Positions 43,816-54,805 are shown, counted from the stretch's first letter. The stretch is DNA of 64,000 nt from Pelodera strongyloides (GCA_036852015.1 JAANDG010000229.1:1-64000), one strand, 5' to 3'. A program made the numbers and translations. The notes: generated by a model not told the origin, from the sequence alone.

Positions 43816-44216
43816 GGATATATTTTTTTGTGGCCGCTGCCGTAATTGATGAAAAGTAGAGAACCCATCAATATTGTGCATAGATTGAACTATGTTACAG
43901 GACGACTGTCGGCCATATTGATTCGTGGGAGCGAATGATAACTCCTACGTCTGTTGGAAGAAAGAAGTGGTAGTCTCCATAGCACCTGGGCTGCACTCGG
44001 TGGTAGGTGATAAACCCTTTGTCCCTTTTTTGCTTGAAACCTACTAAAAAAACGTAATGGCGTAGTTGATTTTTTTTCTTATTTAGATGTCTGTTTACTA
44101 GTAATTCTTTCGAAGTTTTCAATGCTTAGCTATTATTTTGCAGTAATAGAATCCTTGTACTGGTAAGGGTATTCATTCAGTGGTGAATCGTGTTCATTCA
44201 TTCAAAAAACTTTCAG
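43816..44216. repeat. Spacer with a CACCTGGGCTGCACTC repeat motif
   Basis: 43960-44010 (AGAAGTGGTAGTCTCCATAGCACCTGGGCTGCACTC..GGTAGG) recurs near 50465-50530, and in looser form at 46735-46780 and 49085-49130. The meaning of the motif is unknown. Nothing else is seen. Confidence 0.5.
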
Positions 44217-46380
44217 TGAGTGTGATGTGGAGGATGCTCCTCAACTCAAAATGGAAATGGATTTAAACATCCGAGTCCAAGCTCGGTAATCGGAAAACCC
44301 ACCGTGGTCATGCTGTGGAGGACCAGTGCGTATTTGGAGGATACGAACGAGGTTCGAGTCCCATTTCGCGTCTTTTATAGTCTAGCTTTGATAGAATTAT
44401 AGGTAATATTAGGTTGTAATTTTGGTTGTAATTGGGTTGCAAATATTTTGCTTGTAATTTCCAACAATTTAGGTTGTCTGCATGAAGCCGATCGGCTGGT
44501 TGTGCGTACATTTCCTCATATTGGGATACAAGGTTCGTATAAAATTAGGCGCACTTTCTTGGATTAAAATTAGGCGATTTCATTTAGTGTCTTAGAATGT
44601 GATGTTGAAATCCACTTGTTTCTTGTTCATCATGATGTATTTCAATAGAATATGTTCGTGCACACGAGCTCACAGACTATAATTAACATTTATAATTAAT
44701 AATGTATTAATAAAGTAAGGATCTGTAGCCACGTCTGCAAGCTGAGTTTCCGTTCCTTTGTTCTGTTTTGTGATTTTGTGATGCATTGCACTCTAGATAA
44801 TTTATTATTATTTATGTATGCAGGTTACTTGTTATATTTATGCCTTCTCTTTTGTAGGTGTACGAACATTGGTGCACCGTCCGGGACTCGGCCAGCCCAT
44901 CCACCAAGTACGTCGAGCCCACCAAGGCAGGGATGAATTCCTTTACTTATGGAACACACTGTACAACAATGTTTTTACTCCATTGTATACTTTTATGTAC
45001 TAATAACTTTTAAATTTCACCAACACTTTTGGGACAGCGCCGCTCTAAATTGCCTAGCGTCGATTGCAGTTCGATTCTTTTACAATATATGTTATTTTGG
45101 TCGTTTTGGGACAAGCTTTTAGTTGGTAAGACCAAATTTTCATCTCTCTACACACTTTATGTGGTCGATTTCAATAAAAAATGTTTTCATACTGGCTTGG
45201 TTGGAATTACGCAATACTTTTGGGCCCAACACCCTGTTAATTACCTTGCAATTTTTCTCTAAACTTTATAATTCTACTAGATTTTTATATATTAGGAACT
45301 TAAGCAGCAGTTCCCTTCTAATTATTGTCCTCATTGACTTATTTACTTTGTGGTATATGTCGAACAGCATTTTTTGCGGGATATTTATTGGTTTTAACCA
45401 CATTCTTCGCATTTAGCAGGTCCGCGGTAACAATGGATATGACTTCCCAAATTGCTCGCCAAATCAGATTGCGAATGGAGGCGCGTTACGGAGGACTACT
45501 GCACGGAGCAGATCAAGCTCAAGGTTAGAGTCGCATTTCGTATCTTTTACATCATAATTTTGACAGGATTGTTGCAGACATTGGGCTTTTTGTAGCTTTT
45601 TCAAGACTAGTCAAAATTCCTTCTAATAGTGATCCTAGTTCCCATTTTCCAGAATCCTACATGAGAGCTGGAATATGTTATTTCGGGATGTTGAAGTTTT
45701 GCTTAAGTTTAAGCCTACTTTTAATTTGCATTGAAACTACACTCATCTTTCCATTCTTACCACAAATGTTTCAGGCTCTTGATCTTGTTGTATGAAGGTC
45801 CAGTCGGTCTTTGGAGGCTCTGAACGAGGTTCTTATTTTTTTCTTTTAGAGCATTTGAGAGAATTTAGCTTATACTTAACTCCTCTAGGATAAAATGCGG
45901 GTACTCAAATAAACAACTTTAATATTCGTTAATTTCAGGGGGCCATACAAATAATGGGCCATCTTGCATGGATCGTCCGTTGAACCGCGCCACTTTACAA
46001 AGGTGTGAGCGTTCATTCTTCACGTAGGGAATCGAACTGTGTTATTTCTGTGCGGTTGAGGCATTTCTATGCAATTTTACTGGTCATTTTCCAGAATCCT
46101 ACACGAGAATAATAGAATTCTATTTCACACTTTGTAATTCGTAGTAAATAATAATGTTTAGTAAATGGAGATCAACATACACGATTTAGAGTTTGTGAAC
46201 TTGGCGTTGCCTATTCAACTTTTAACTTTTTAGGTAGCTGAGGATTCCGTCGCTATGGCGGCACCACTGAACTATGTAGAGCGGCAAATGTGCGAGTGCG
46301 CAACGATTAAGCTAAAGAGCGGAAAATGAGCGAGATGTTGCGAACGAGCGTCGAACACAAGAATGAGGTGAGCTTTTGGT
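44217..46380 (+). repeat. Duplicated block, copy 1 (without insertions)
   Basis: 44217-44720 matches 53239-53755, 44723-45838 matches 54796-55943, 45866-46225 matches 57535-57915, and 46230-46380 matches 58395-58540. Exon-like pieces with splice signals lie inside: one reading CDVEDAPQLKMEMD from 44217, one reading VYEHWCTVRDSASPSTKYVEP after TTTTGTAG at 44857, and one reading MDMTSQIARQIRLRMEARYG after TTTAGCAG near 45420. Relative to copy 2, the first piece has lost 18 bp in frame after the codons for MEMD. I cannot assemble a complete gene; this may be a decayed or very scattered gene, or a transposon. Confidence 0.85.
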
Positions 46381-47740
46381 TTTTTTCTCAGAGATATATC
46401 TCTTGATGCAATACCTCTAAAAAAATCACTGTTGGAGAATATCGACCTTGTTCTTTTAAAAAAAGTGCGGTACGATATCGTCGTGTTAGTAGTTGTTGCT
46501 AGCTGAATTTTACGTTTTATGTAATGCGGTTTAAATGTTTATGCCCGCTTAGGCAATCTTTTGTGCGTGTTTTCCAGACTAAAGTCTTTTCGGCGAAACA
46601 TTAAGCAACGTTTTCGCCAATGGTGATGCCTACCCCCAGTTCCTTTCAATTATTTCTTCAAAAGCTTTCAGGGACTGAGATGTGAAGGACACTCCTCAAG
46701 CCACCCCGCGAGGAATCGGAGCCGTTGAAGGAAAGAAGTAGCTCCTAGATCATATGGGCCGCCGCGCATCCGGGTGCGTCCAAAAATGTTTACTTTCTTT
46801 TTTTATTTACAGTCGTACTTCTGAAGAGAAATTACGGTACGTTATCAAGAAAAAGATTTCAGCTTAAAAGTTAACCGGGAATCTACTCGGAGCCCTGTAA
46901 CTTATATCACATATTATGTGAAGAAGCTCTTAATGTTATCTTAGGAATAGCGGCAGCGGCAGACGATAGCGCAATCGGCAGGCGATGTGCTGAAAATAGG
47001 AATGCGCAAGGTATGCTAAAGACAGGCACCCGTTTTTTATGGTTTTGGGAATAATGTGCTTTATTCTTTTATTTTACCAGCTTTTGTTATTGTGCATGTG
47101 AGATGAGTGAGTACCTTAAAATCTGAGTGAACCTTCTACAGCGACGTACTTGATAGACCTTTTCGTATGTAGTCGGCTGCTTAATAATAGTTGTTCGAAG
47201 ATTTTAAAGTTTAGCTATGTTGATACTCAAATACTGTTTTTTTTTAACTTTGTTATTCGATAATTTCAGGCCCTAATTCGCCGTCTTGCAGATCGCCCAT
47301 TGAATCGCAGCTCTCCAGGTATTGTGAGTATTCATTATTGACGCAGGAAATTGACATTTATAATTTATGTTTGATTGAGGTATTTCTATGCGATTTCTAA
47401 TTGCCATTTTCCAGAATCCTACATGAGAGCTGGAATATGTTTTCTTTATTACGGGATGTTGAAGTTTTGCTTCTATGCTTCCTGTACTATGTTTAAGTGT
47501 TAGATCTGTCTTAGAGTGTGGGCAAAGTGGAGTTCTATGCTACAGAAGTGTGGCCTTCTGTGCATATGCGGTGATACTGAAACGTCGACCTGGGTCTGCC
47601 ATCTACGGATTGAAGCCAGCAAAGGTATACCTTATTATATGAAGGAGAAGAGTTTATATGGTCTTTTGTTTATGTGAACGAAACGAAATCTTTTCATAAA
47701 GAAATGTTTCTATTAACAGCCGAAAGAGCATACAAAAATC

Positions 47741-47821
47741 TCTGGCGGGGTTCGAACCCAGAGAGACACACAACCTCTAGATTCCGAGTCCAACGCTCTA
47801 CCTGTTGGCCGATTCCTCCAG
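47741..47821 (-). other. tRNA-like sequence with long variable region, minus strand
   Basis: On the minus strand: an A-box-like TCGGCCAACAGG, anticodon stem TTGGA/TCTAG around loop CTCGGAA, a long variable stretch as in Ser or Leu tRNAs, and T arm CTGGGTTCGAACCCCG. The acceptor stem is not convincing, so it is more likely a pseudo-tRNA or the head of a SINE than a working gene. Confidence 0.55.
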
Positions 47822-48899
47822 TCGGAGAAGAGTCCGTAGTGCTCTTTGAACGGCTGGTATACGTATATATCAACAGCGTATACAATTAAAGATGCACAAA
47901 TAAAGTAACAACTGCATAGCTTCGCAGTATCTTGAGTGAGTACCTTATTTAAATTAAAAACCGTTTACAATGACTTACTTTATAAACCTTTTCGTACGTA
48001 GTTGCCTGTTAGTAGTAATTCTTCGAAGATTTCAAAGTTTGGCTATCTATTAGAACCAGTACCGATTATGTTAATAATTACACTCATTCAGTGGAGAAGG
48101 GCATTCATTCATTCGAAAGCTTTCAGGGTCTCAGATGTACAGGATGCTCGCCACAGCAGCCCTTCGAATGGCGGCGCGGCACGGACCACTGCCTAGAACA
48201 CTTCAACGTTCGAGTCGACATAGTATCTTTTACACCGTAGCTTTGATGGAATTAAATTGGAATCCTCAAGGATAAAGTGCTGATACGCAAATACTTTTTC
48301 GTGTAGACAACTTTGTTATTCGTTAATTTCAGGCGATAATTCGCCATCTTGCATCCAACGCGACTTTTTTGATTTGACTAAGGATCGTCACTTCCAGGAA
48401 TACCGATAACGTGAGCAACGTCATCATTGAAAGGGTATGGGTTTTTAATAACATGCAGCACCAATGTATTTCAATATTTTTAGGTTACTGACACACTCTA
48501 CACGATTCTCATTTTTATTGTGTTGGTGCACTGTGAAATTTAGTTTCTTTTCCTGCTTTTAATTAGCTTTGAAACTGCCTTCATCTTTTCATTCTTACCT
48601 CAACTATTTCAGGCACGCGCTCTGGTTGACGATTGTGATCCTTTTGTGGAATTCACACTCGTCGGCAATTTTGACACAATTGAAGTTCGGCAAGAGGAAG
48701 TACAACCGTGGACTTGCTGTGGAGAACCAGTTGGTCTTTGGAGGCATCGAATGAGGTTCGAATCGCATTTCATTTCATTTCTATTACAGCACAGTTTGTT
48801 AGAATTCCAGCGCCTTCTCATTTTGTGCTTTACATCATAACTTTGATAGAATTCTATCTCCTCAAATTTGCTTATATCTCCTTGGTAGATAGTTCAGCA

Positions 48900-48987
48900 A
48901 GTATTTGCATTTTTTTTAAGATTACCTTTGTACCATCAAACTAAAGCATAAAAACAAGGTGATTTTCTAGTGAACCCATCCCTTTAA
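48900..48987. repeat. Single end of the 59.1-kb foldback family
   Basis: CCTTTGTACCATCAAAC..AAGCATAAAAACAAGGTGATTTTCTAGTGAACCCATCCCTTTAA is the inverse of the left arm at 59148-59215. Only one arm is present. Confidence 0.85.
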
Positions 48988-49194
48988 CTTCAAAAAGGGC
49001 CCGCATATCCCCTTTAAAAGTTTTTAGGAACTCAGATGTGAAGGATGTTCCGCTGAACACCCCACGAATGGTGGCAAAACTGAAAGTTTAGCCCCTAGAT
49101 CATATGGGCCGCCGCTCACTCGGGTGAGTCCAAATCTTTTTTTTTCAGTCGTACTTACTGAAGAGGAGTCACTCCTCTTCACTTGTTAATAACT

Positions 49195-49990
49195 TCGCTG
49201 GCTGGTTGGAAGTACTTTCAAGAACAACTGACGATCGAACTGCCGATAAAAAGGTTGGTTCGGGTGTATTGGGTACTCTTGCTAGTAATCCAGAGATCTG
49301 AACTTAAGAAGCAGATGTAGATGCATGAGGTACATTAGTCAGGCAAATGCTAGGGTCAATACCGTGACGCGGATGCGCTGTTTGTTGAGTGGATGTGTCT
49401 GATTGCTGCAACCGTGGGTGTTGAATATTATTATTATTATGTTCACGTCAAACATTCAGCTTTTTTCCCTTTTGTATTATTCATTTTCAGCTCGACGAGT
49501 GGAAACAACTTATCCTCGAATCGATGTCTGGGTCGTAAAGACCCAGACATCTTGTGAACCGGTTTGTGCACTTGGAAGAGAAATCACTGGAGTTTTTCGG
49601 GACGCACGCCCCGGATTCTTCACATTCGGTGGTCCAACAACAGCCCGTGCAACTGACTCTGGAGGGCAACATGCCCGTGCAGCAGTAGAATGTTGCCGAG
49701 CAGCCGGTCCTGGTCCAGTCGGAGTCAGCAGCCAGACGAGAGCCAGCAGCTTGATGAGCCGGTCGCTGGGAAACAACGCGGGCAAAAAAAGCGCCAAATT
49801 TGAACGGAGAAAGAATTCGGAATGGAGTGTGGAACGGAAATTTGTACCACAGAAGTCTTTTTCGGTTTGGCCCGCACCGAGTCGCCATTTGCGACATGGT
49901 CTACGGCACAGAAGCAGAAGGAGGAGGAGAAGAGATGGAACAAACGACCGATTTTCCGATAAAAGGTTGGTTCGGGTACATTGGGTCAGC
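49195..49990 (+). repeat. Gln-rich cassette, fullest copy
   Basis: Order: lead-in with GATAAAAAGGTTGGTTCGG (49246), intron-like part with GACGCGGATGCGCTG, TTTTCAG near 49490, the Gln-rich frame (SSHSVVQQQPVQ, TLEGNMPVQQ, then a stop), the DEPVAGKQRG part, then NSEWSVERKFVPQKSF, GPHRVAICDMVYGTEAEGGG and TTDFPIKGWFGYIG. A TAG within the Gln run and a shift after EQP break this copy. Long frames on the minus strand (49510-50274) mirror the GC-rich sequence and are not believed. Confidence 0.75.
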
Positions 49991-49999
49991 GCAAGGACC

Positions 50000-50298
50000 A
50001 GGCTTCTTCCGAGAAGTACCTGTACAACGTCGTCGAAGTATACCTTTGAAGACCTGTGCTCCAGACCCAGAAACTCATGACAACTGGTACAAGATTCACT
50101 CAAGAAGTACCGGTCCAGCAACTGTCGAAGTTGTCCTTTGAAAGGGGGTGTTCCACAGAAACTGATGTCACTACGGATACCCAAACCAGAATTCGTCAGG
50201 AATAAGCAAGTTGCAGAGGATAGTTTGAAGCGGAGTGGGCAGAAGATTGATGAACATGGTGGTTTGAAGATCAACCGAGTACCCCCACCTTCGTTGTA
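50000..50298 (+). pseudogene. Coding-like segment downstream of the Gln-rich cassette
   Basis: Two related stretches (about 50008-50051 and 50102-50145: GAAGTACC.GT.CA.C..C.GTCGAAGT....CCTTTGAA) lie in tandem. In one frame the second runs on as LKGGVPQKLMSLRIPKPEF, VRNKQVAEDSLKRSGQKI, DEHGGLKINRVPPPSL and a stop near 50298. The composition looks protein-like and the polar, Lys-rich C-terminus is plausible, but I know no family. It has no other copy in the window. Confidence 0.35.
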
Positions 50299-51015
50299 GG
50301 AAAAAAAGGTAGTTCGAGATTCTTTGTGACAGTTTTTGTTTTGAGACTGGTATATTCTGCTTATTGTACCCTTTTCACAAACGTCAGGTGGTTGAGCCTG
50401 GGTTAAAATTCAAACTATTTAGGTTCTCTGCCAGCTGATTATCTGCTTGTGCGTCCTCCATTTAGTGGAGGACGAGAAGTGGTAGTGTAGTCCCTAGAGC
50501 ACATGGGCTGCACTCACAATCAGAGGTAGGCGCTAAATCTTTCTTCCTTTAAACTTTTCTTCCTGCTATCGAGTGCCAGAGGGTATTTGGAGCCTACGAC
50601 CAAGGTTGGAGCCTCATTTCGTTTGCTTTACGTCGTAGCTTTGATAGAGTTACCTTTGTTATTTTTTCTCGAATGCTTGCCAATTTCATTTCTACATCTT
50701 TTCCTTTGTGAGCGCTAACATTGTTTGGATTGGATTTGTTTGGGTCACTCTTTTTTTAGTTTCTTCCCTTATTTTATGTCTTGTGTTTTCAGCAGTCGCT
50801 GCACTCATTCGGGACCATGATGGTTCGATGAGTGAGCTATACCGAAACAACGACGCCTGCTTCTTACAGTCGGATCGGTATTGACGTACGTATTTTTTTC
50901 CTGCTTTAGTCGTTTTTTTCTCTGGCTCCCTTAGATTTGCCGCATTGTTGCATGCCCCCGAGCGCGTAAGACTGGGTAATACTCACAAAGTGCAGCAACA
51001 GATTCTGTACTGTGA
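50299..51015. other. Unassigned spacer with repeat pieces
   Basis: 50440-50540 repeats the AGAGCACATGGGCTGCACTC motif discussed at 43816. No gene is seen. Confidence 0.45.
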
Positions 51016-51599
51016 TTAAAGGGAGAGGCCCGTGAGAATAAAGTTTTCCTCAATTTATTTGTAACGAATGTCCGGAAATTCAGAAATATTCCTGTGAAAA
51101 CCGCATTGCGTGAAGCCTCGTACTCGCAGAGTTATTCCCCGGCAAACAGTTCGGCTAGGTACCGTAGTCAGCAACGTCAAAATTCGTTTTTACGGTTTAT
51201 ATCCGTTCATTTGCATTCTTTCTCTATATAATAATGGTCAAACGAATAAAGATCATTCCTACAACTATAAAAAGGCGTTTGCAATACAAGAGTGCTCTAA
51301 AAGCGAAAATTCGTTTTTACGGTTTATATCCGTTCATTTGCATTCTTTCTCTATATAATAATGGTCAAACGAATAAAGATCAGTCCTACAACTATAAAAA
51401 GGCGTTTGCAATACAAGAATGCCCTAAAAGTGAGATAATTGATTGTGACTACGGTACCCGGCCGAACTCTTTGCCGGGGAATAACTCTGTGGGTTCTAGG
51501 CTTCAAGCGATGCGGTTTCACAGTAATATTTCTGAATTTCCGGACATTCTTTACAAATAAATCGAGGAAAACTTTATTATCATGGGCCTCTCCCTTTAA
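51016..51599. repeat. Foldback element A, complete copy
   Basis: Starts TTAAAGGGAGAGGCCC and ends GGGCCTCTCCCTTTAA, with arms of ~150 bp (about 51020-51160 and 51440-51597) that are reverse complements. The loop holds two ~120-bp direct copies of AAAATTCGTTTTTACGG...TATAATAATGGTCAAACG. TTAA at each edge could be a target-site duplication of the kind made by piggyBac-type transposases, which is an inference. Confidence 0.9.
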
Positions 51600-51735
51600 A
51601 TGATAGATCTGTCTTATAGCGTGGGCAATCGAGAGGTGTGGTCTGCGCTGCAGAAGAATGACCTCCTGTCCATATGCGGTGATGCTGAAACGTCGGCCTG
51701 GGCGTGCCATCTACAGTTTGAAGCCAGCAAGGTAT
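51600..51735 (+). pseudogene. Exon-like cassette reading WSALQKNDLLSICGDAETS
   Basis: From about 51628 a frame reads WSALQKNDLLSICGDAETS then AWACHLQFEASK and stops at a GTATTT donor. The piece at 47519-47628 encodes a clearly related string (WSSMLQKCGLLCICGDTETS, TWVCHLRIEASK) ending at GTATAC. The similarity is kept at protein level despite many base changes. No family recognised; the Cys/His pattern is too short to call a zinc finger. Confidence 0.4.
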
Positions 51736-52287
51736 TTATAAAAAATATGAATATTTATTAACAACGCTACCATAAATAATGTACTAATAAAGTAAGAACT
51801 GAATGGCTAGGCAAGTGGGTGCGAAGCTACGTCCCATGCAAACTGGGTTCTGTTTCTTTGTTCTCTTTTATGAATTAGTGAATGATTGCACTCTATAGAT
51901 AAAATCTTTTTTTTTTTACGTATGCAGATTACTTGTTAAATATATTCCTTCTCTTTTGTAGGTTGACGCATCTCTCAATTAGGATATAGGCAGTATTTTT
52001 TTTCTCGCTAGTTTTACGTCGCGGCGCGTGGGCTAGTGTATTGAATATTTTATGCGTTACTTTGAAGGGGCCGTGTGATCGACGAGACGAACATCGTCAA
52101 TAGGAAGTATAACCGAGGAAAATTGGTACCCCGGGACTGGATGGTTGGCGGCATCGAGGGGCAATGAAGCCTGGTACGTTTCTAGTGTTTCAACACATCA
52201 ATGTGTTATAAAATGAGTCGCTAACCTCATTATATTGTTAAATGCTGTCGGTATGTAGCAGTAACGGTAGAGTGCAAAACATACATG

Positions 52288-52289
<2 letters not shown>
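51736..52289. other. Unassigned spacer
   Basis: About 51830-51965 is a diverged relative of 44725-44860 and 54805-54940 (GTCC.TGCAAACTGGGTTCTGTTTCTTTGTTCT, TACTTGTTA, CTTCTCTTTTGTAGG). No gene is evident. Confidence 0.45.
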
Positions 52290-52383
<94 letters not shown>

Positions 52384-52393
52384 TATATATATA
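52290..52393. repeat. (TA)n microsatellite, interrupted
   Basis: About 100 bp of TA repeats with one TTGTCA interruption near 52346. A shorter run lies at 52699-52716. Confidence 0.95.
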
Positions 52394-52395
52394 CA

Positions 52396-52862
52396 TCAAC
52401 TGCATACGTTCGTAGGTGCCGTGCTGTGGTTTGGGAAATCTCGGGACAAAAGAAAGAATGGATGATTTAGATCGAACACCAGTAAGTGTGAAAGTTCAAA
52501 TACTACTGATATACACTGCTCATTGTCAGTTAAGCAGTCAGCAAATATGGAACTCTTAGTGGTCCCGTGTCGTAAAGGCACCTCGCTGTTTTGTATTCAA
52601 TTGTTTTGCTCGTTGATGTTGTGCTTTCTGGTTGCTTATTAAGCATGTGCTCAAGTGTATTTGTGTGTGAATAAGTAGTCTTAGCCAAATTTTTACTTGT
52701 ATATATATATATATATTGAGGATTTTGCAGCACAGGAAGAAAACTGCATACGTTCGTAGATCGGTGATGTGGTATCAGAAATGGATGATGAAATGGATGA
52801 GAAAGAATGGATGATTTAGATCGAACACCCGTAAGTGAAAGTTCATATACTACTGATATTGG
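52396..52862 (+). repeat. Direct repeat pair, ~120 bp each
   Basis: 52398-52515 and 52742-52860 share ACTGCATACGTTCGTAG, AAAGAATGGATGATTTAG, ATCGAACACC and GTAAGTG. In both, a short frame MDDLDRTP runs to a GTAAGT donor, so each could be a first-exon-like piece. Confidence 0.65.
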
Positions 52863-53225
52863 CGAGTAAAGTAGTTTTCCGGCATTTTTTCTTCTTTTTT
52901 TTCCGATGTTGTAACCGAAAGTTGTAGTTGTTCGTCTGCTGTTTACTTCTATTAGTTGTCCGCTTATACTTCGGTGGCGTTTCTATATACACGCTGTCCG
53001 TTCGCGTCGTTGCTGTTCTACGGTTAGAAAGTTAGAAAGCAAGTTATTCACTTTACAGTTCTGTTAGGTGTACTGCATTCTAAGTTGCGTTGTGAGTCAA
53101 GGTAATCAAGGTATCCCATTTATCCTTGTAAGTTACGAGTTTTATGGGGTTACTGTAGTTACTCTTTTAGTGATGTAATTGTTTCTTACTCAGATGTTGG
53201 TGTTAATTCGTTAATCTTTATGATT
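52863..53225. other. Unassigned spacer
   Basis: No repeat partner, exon pair or RNA gene is recognised in this stretch. Confidence 0.4.
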
Positions 53226-53754
53226 ATTATTATTATAGTGTGATGTGGAGGATGCTCCTCAACTCAAAATGGAAATGGATTCGAGCTGCGGACCACTGCT
53301 TAAACATCCGAGTCCAAGCTCGGTAATCGGAAAAACCACCGTGGTCATGCTGTGGAGGACCAGTGGGTATTTGGAGGATACGAACAAGGTTCGAGTCCCA
53401 TTTCGTATCTTTCATATACGAGCTTTGATCGAATTCTAGGTAAAATTAGGTTGTAATTTGGGTTTCAATTGGGTTGTAATTAGTTTGCTTGTAATTTCCA
53501 ACAATTTAGGTTGTCTGCATGAAGCCGATCGTCTGGTTGTGCGTACATTTCCTCATATTGGGACACAAGGTTCGTATAAAATTAGGCGCATTTCTTGGGC
53601 TTTCTTGGGCTTCATCTTGGGCTTCGTGTCTTAGAATGTGATGTTGAAATCCACTTGTTTCTTGTTCATCATGTATGATGTATTTCCATAGAATAAGTTC
53701 GTGCACACGAGCTCACAGACTATAATTATTTACTGACAACATTTATAATTATAA

Positions 53755-54790
53755 TAAGGTTTATTGATTACAAGCAAAGTACATAATCAAAAGGCAACCC
53801 TAAGACGGCAATGCGTATAAAAACATGCCATACTGACAAGGGGCCCTACTGTATTTTCATATTTCTAGTAACAAGTAAGCAAATAAATACTACGATAAAA
53901 TAAATATATTGCATAAGTAAGTTTCAGAAGTTAATCATCAGCCAAACTTCTTATTGAGCGATTCAATTAATGCAGGCTGTTCTTCCTTCCAATTACTATT
54001 AAAGGCCTCCATAAATCTAGCCATGAACTCACTATGTGCCTGATTTTGATCAATAGGGGCTTGCACAGGTGTTTCTGCATTGGGCAATTGTGGGGTGTCT
54101 GCAATTGCTACATCAGTGACAGGCAATTGGGGGGAGGCAATTAATGGCCGAGTGTCCGCACGTGAACTCTCAATTGGGGTCGATGGTTCTTTGATCTCCG
54201 CAGCAAGGCAATGTGGATCGCCAGATTGTAGATCACGAACAGCTTGGCGGCGTAGGTAACCTTCGTGGCGCTGTTTCGCAGTCTCAGCACGCCGTATATT
54301 GATGTGGGCAAGATCCGGAGTCGTCTTCAGTAGTTCGGCCAGGTCCTTAAAAATTGGCAAAGCGAAACCGGGTTTCATACGGCATAAAATAGGGCGAGGG
54401 AAATTGCGATATTTTCCAAGGCGACCAATAACATTGAAAGACTCGGGTGACTGATTACACAATGACAAAACTTTGTGCGAAATAACAGTATCAACACTCA
54501 CCCGGTCGCTTTCCTTTGCGTTTAAGATGACGAAGTGGTCCTTGAGCTCATTCCTTCGAAATCCTTCAGTTATTTCTTCGCGGATAAAGGTCTTCAAATC
54601 GGTGAATAATTCGGAGACAGATAGTTGAATATTCTGGCGAATAGGAATGTTTGGGCGAGAAATTGGTGTGGATTCATTGTGAATATCATTGTAGCTCATT
54701 TCGGCGGGGGTGATGCGACCGCTCTGTGTCGGGTTAGAGGGGTCGGTGTCGGGTTAGAGGGGTCGGATCCTTACTTGATTAATAAGTATT
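53755..54790 (-). mobile_element. Inserted ~1-kb unit carrying a 253-codon ORF
   Basis: Present in copy 2 of the duplicated block and absent from copy 1, where TTTATAATTAATAATG runs straight into AAGTAAGGATCTGTAGCC. On the minus strand the unit starts near the 40-bp palindrome at 54766-54805, has two tandem copies of a GGTTAGAGGGGTCGG stretch (plus-strand 54730-54765), then the ORF, then a 3' UTR ending with AATAAAC near 53758. A related 3' end lies at 38374-38475. It is best read as a non-LTR-like or other small mobile element; no reverse transcriptase is included. Confidence 0.6.
53938..54699 (-). CDS. 253-aa protein, possible retroelement ORF1-like
   Basis: A single uninterrupted frame from ATG (54699) to stop (53938). 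Residues ~30-60 are charged and helical (LFTDLKTFIREEITEGFRR). The middle part reads VIGRLGKYRNFPRPILCRMK, then LAELLKTTPDLAHINIRRA, ETAKQRHEGYLRRQAVRDL. The spacing of a Gly-Lys, Arg-Pro-Ile, Leu-Leu-Lys and a basic Arg-rich helix recalls the RNA-binding half of L1-type ORF1 proteins; that is a pattern impression, not a database match. Residues ~160-225 are Pro, Thr and Ala rich, and the tail is acidic and helical with a final KKFG. There is no signal peptide or membrane span. An intact frame inside a decayed region suggests a recent insertion. Confidence 0.6.
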   Translation of the reverse strand: MSYNDIHNESTPISRPNIPIRQNIQLSVSELFTDLKTFIREEITEGFRRNELKDHFVILNAKESDRVSVDTVISHKVLSLCNQSPESFNVIGRLGKYRNFPRPILCRMKPGFALPIFKDLAELLKTTPDLAHINIRRAETAKQRHEGYLRRQAVRDLQSGDPHCLAAEIKEPSTPIESSRADTRPLIASPQLPVTDVAIADTPQLPNAETPVQAPIDQNQAHSEFMARFMEAFNSNWKEEQPALIESLNKKFG

Positions 54791-54805
54791 AATCAAGTAA
54801 GGATC
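54766..54805. repeat. 40-bp perfect palindrome (18-bp arms, 4-bp spacer)
   Basis: GATCCTTACTTGATTAAT, spacer AAGT, then the exact reverse complement ending AAGGATC. It sits at the junction between the inserted unit and the flank. Copy 1 of the block has only the right arm in shortened form (AATAAAGTAAGGATC). Confidence 0.95.

Larger units (their letters stand above)
46381..49194. repeat. Mosaic of repeated exon-like modules
   Basis: Several modules recur in changed order: TTTCAG then GGACTGAGATGTGAAGGACA (46668) and its relatives at 48126 and 49020; CCAGAATCCTACATGAGAGC (47411, also 45650 and 55736); GTGGGCAAAGTGGAG..AAGCCAGCAAAG (47519-47628, also 51620-51731); AATACCGATAACGTGAGCAACG (48398-48434, also near 58222); TTCATTCTTACCTCAACTATTTCAGGC (48590, also 45755 and 55841). 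Each is flanked by GT and AG signals. No continuous reading frame links them. Confidence 0.6.

Noticed and set aside
49510..50274. 254-codon minus-strand frame and 225-codon plus-strand frame over the Gln-rich cassette
   Set aside because: They overlap the GC-rich cassette in other frames and break in sister copies; the frame kept among the copies is the Gln-rich one.
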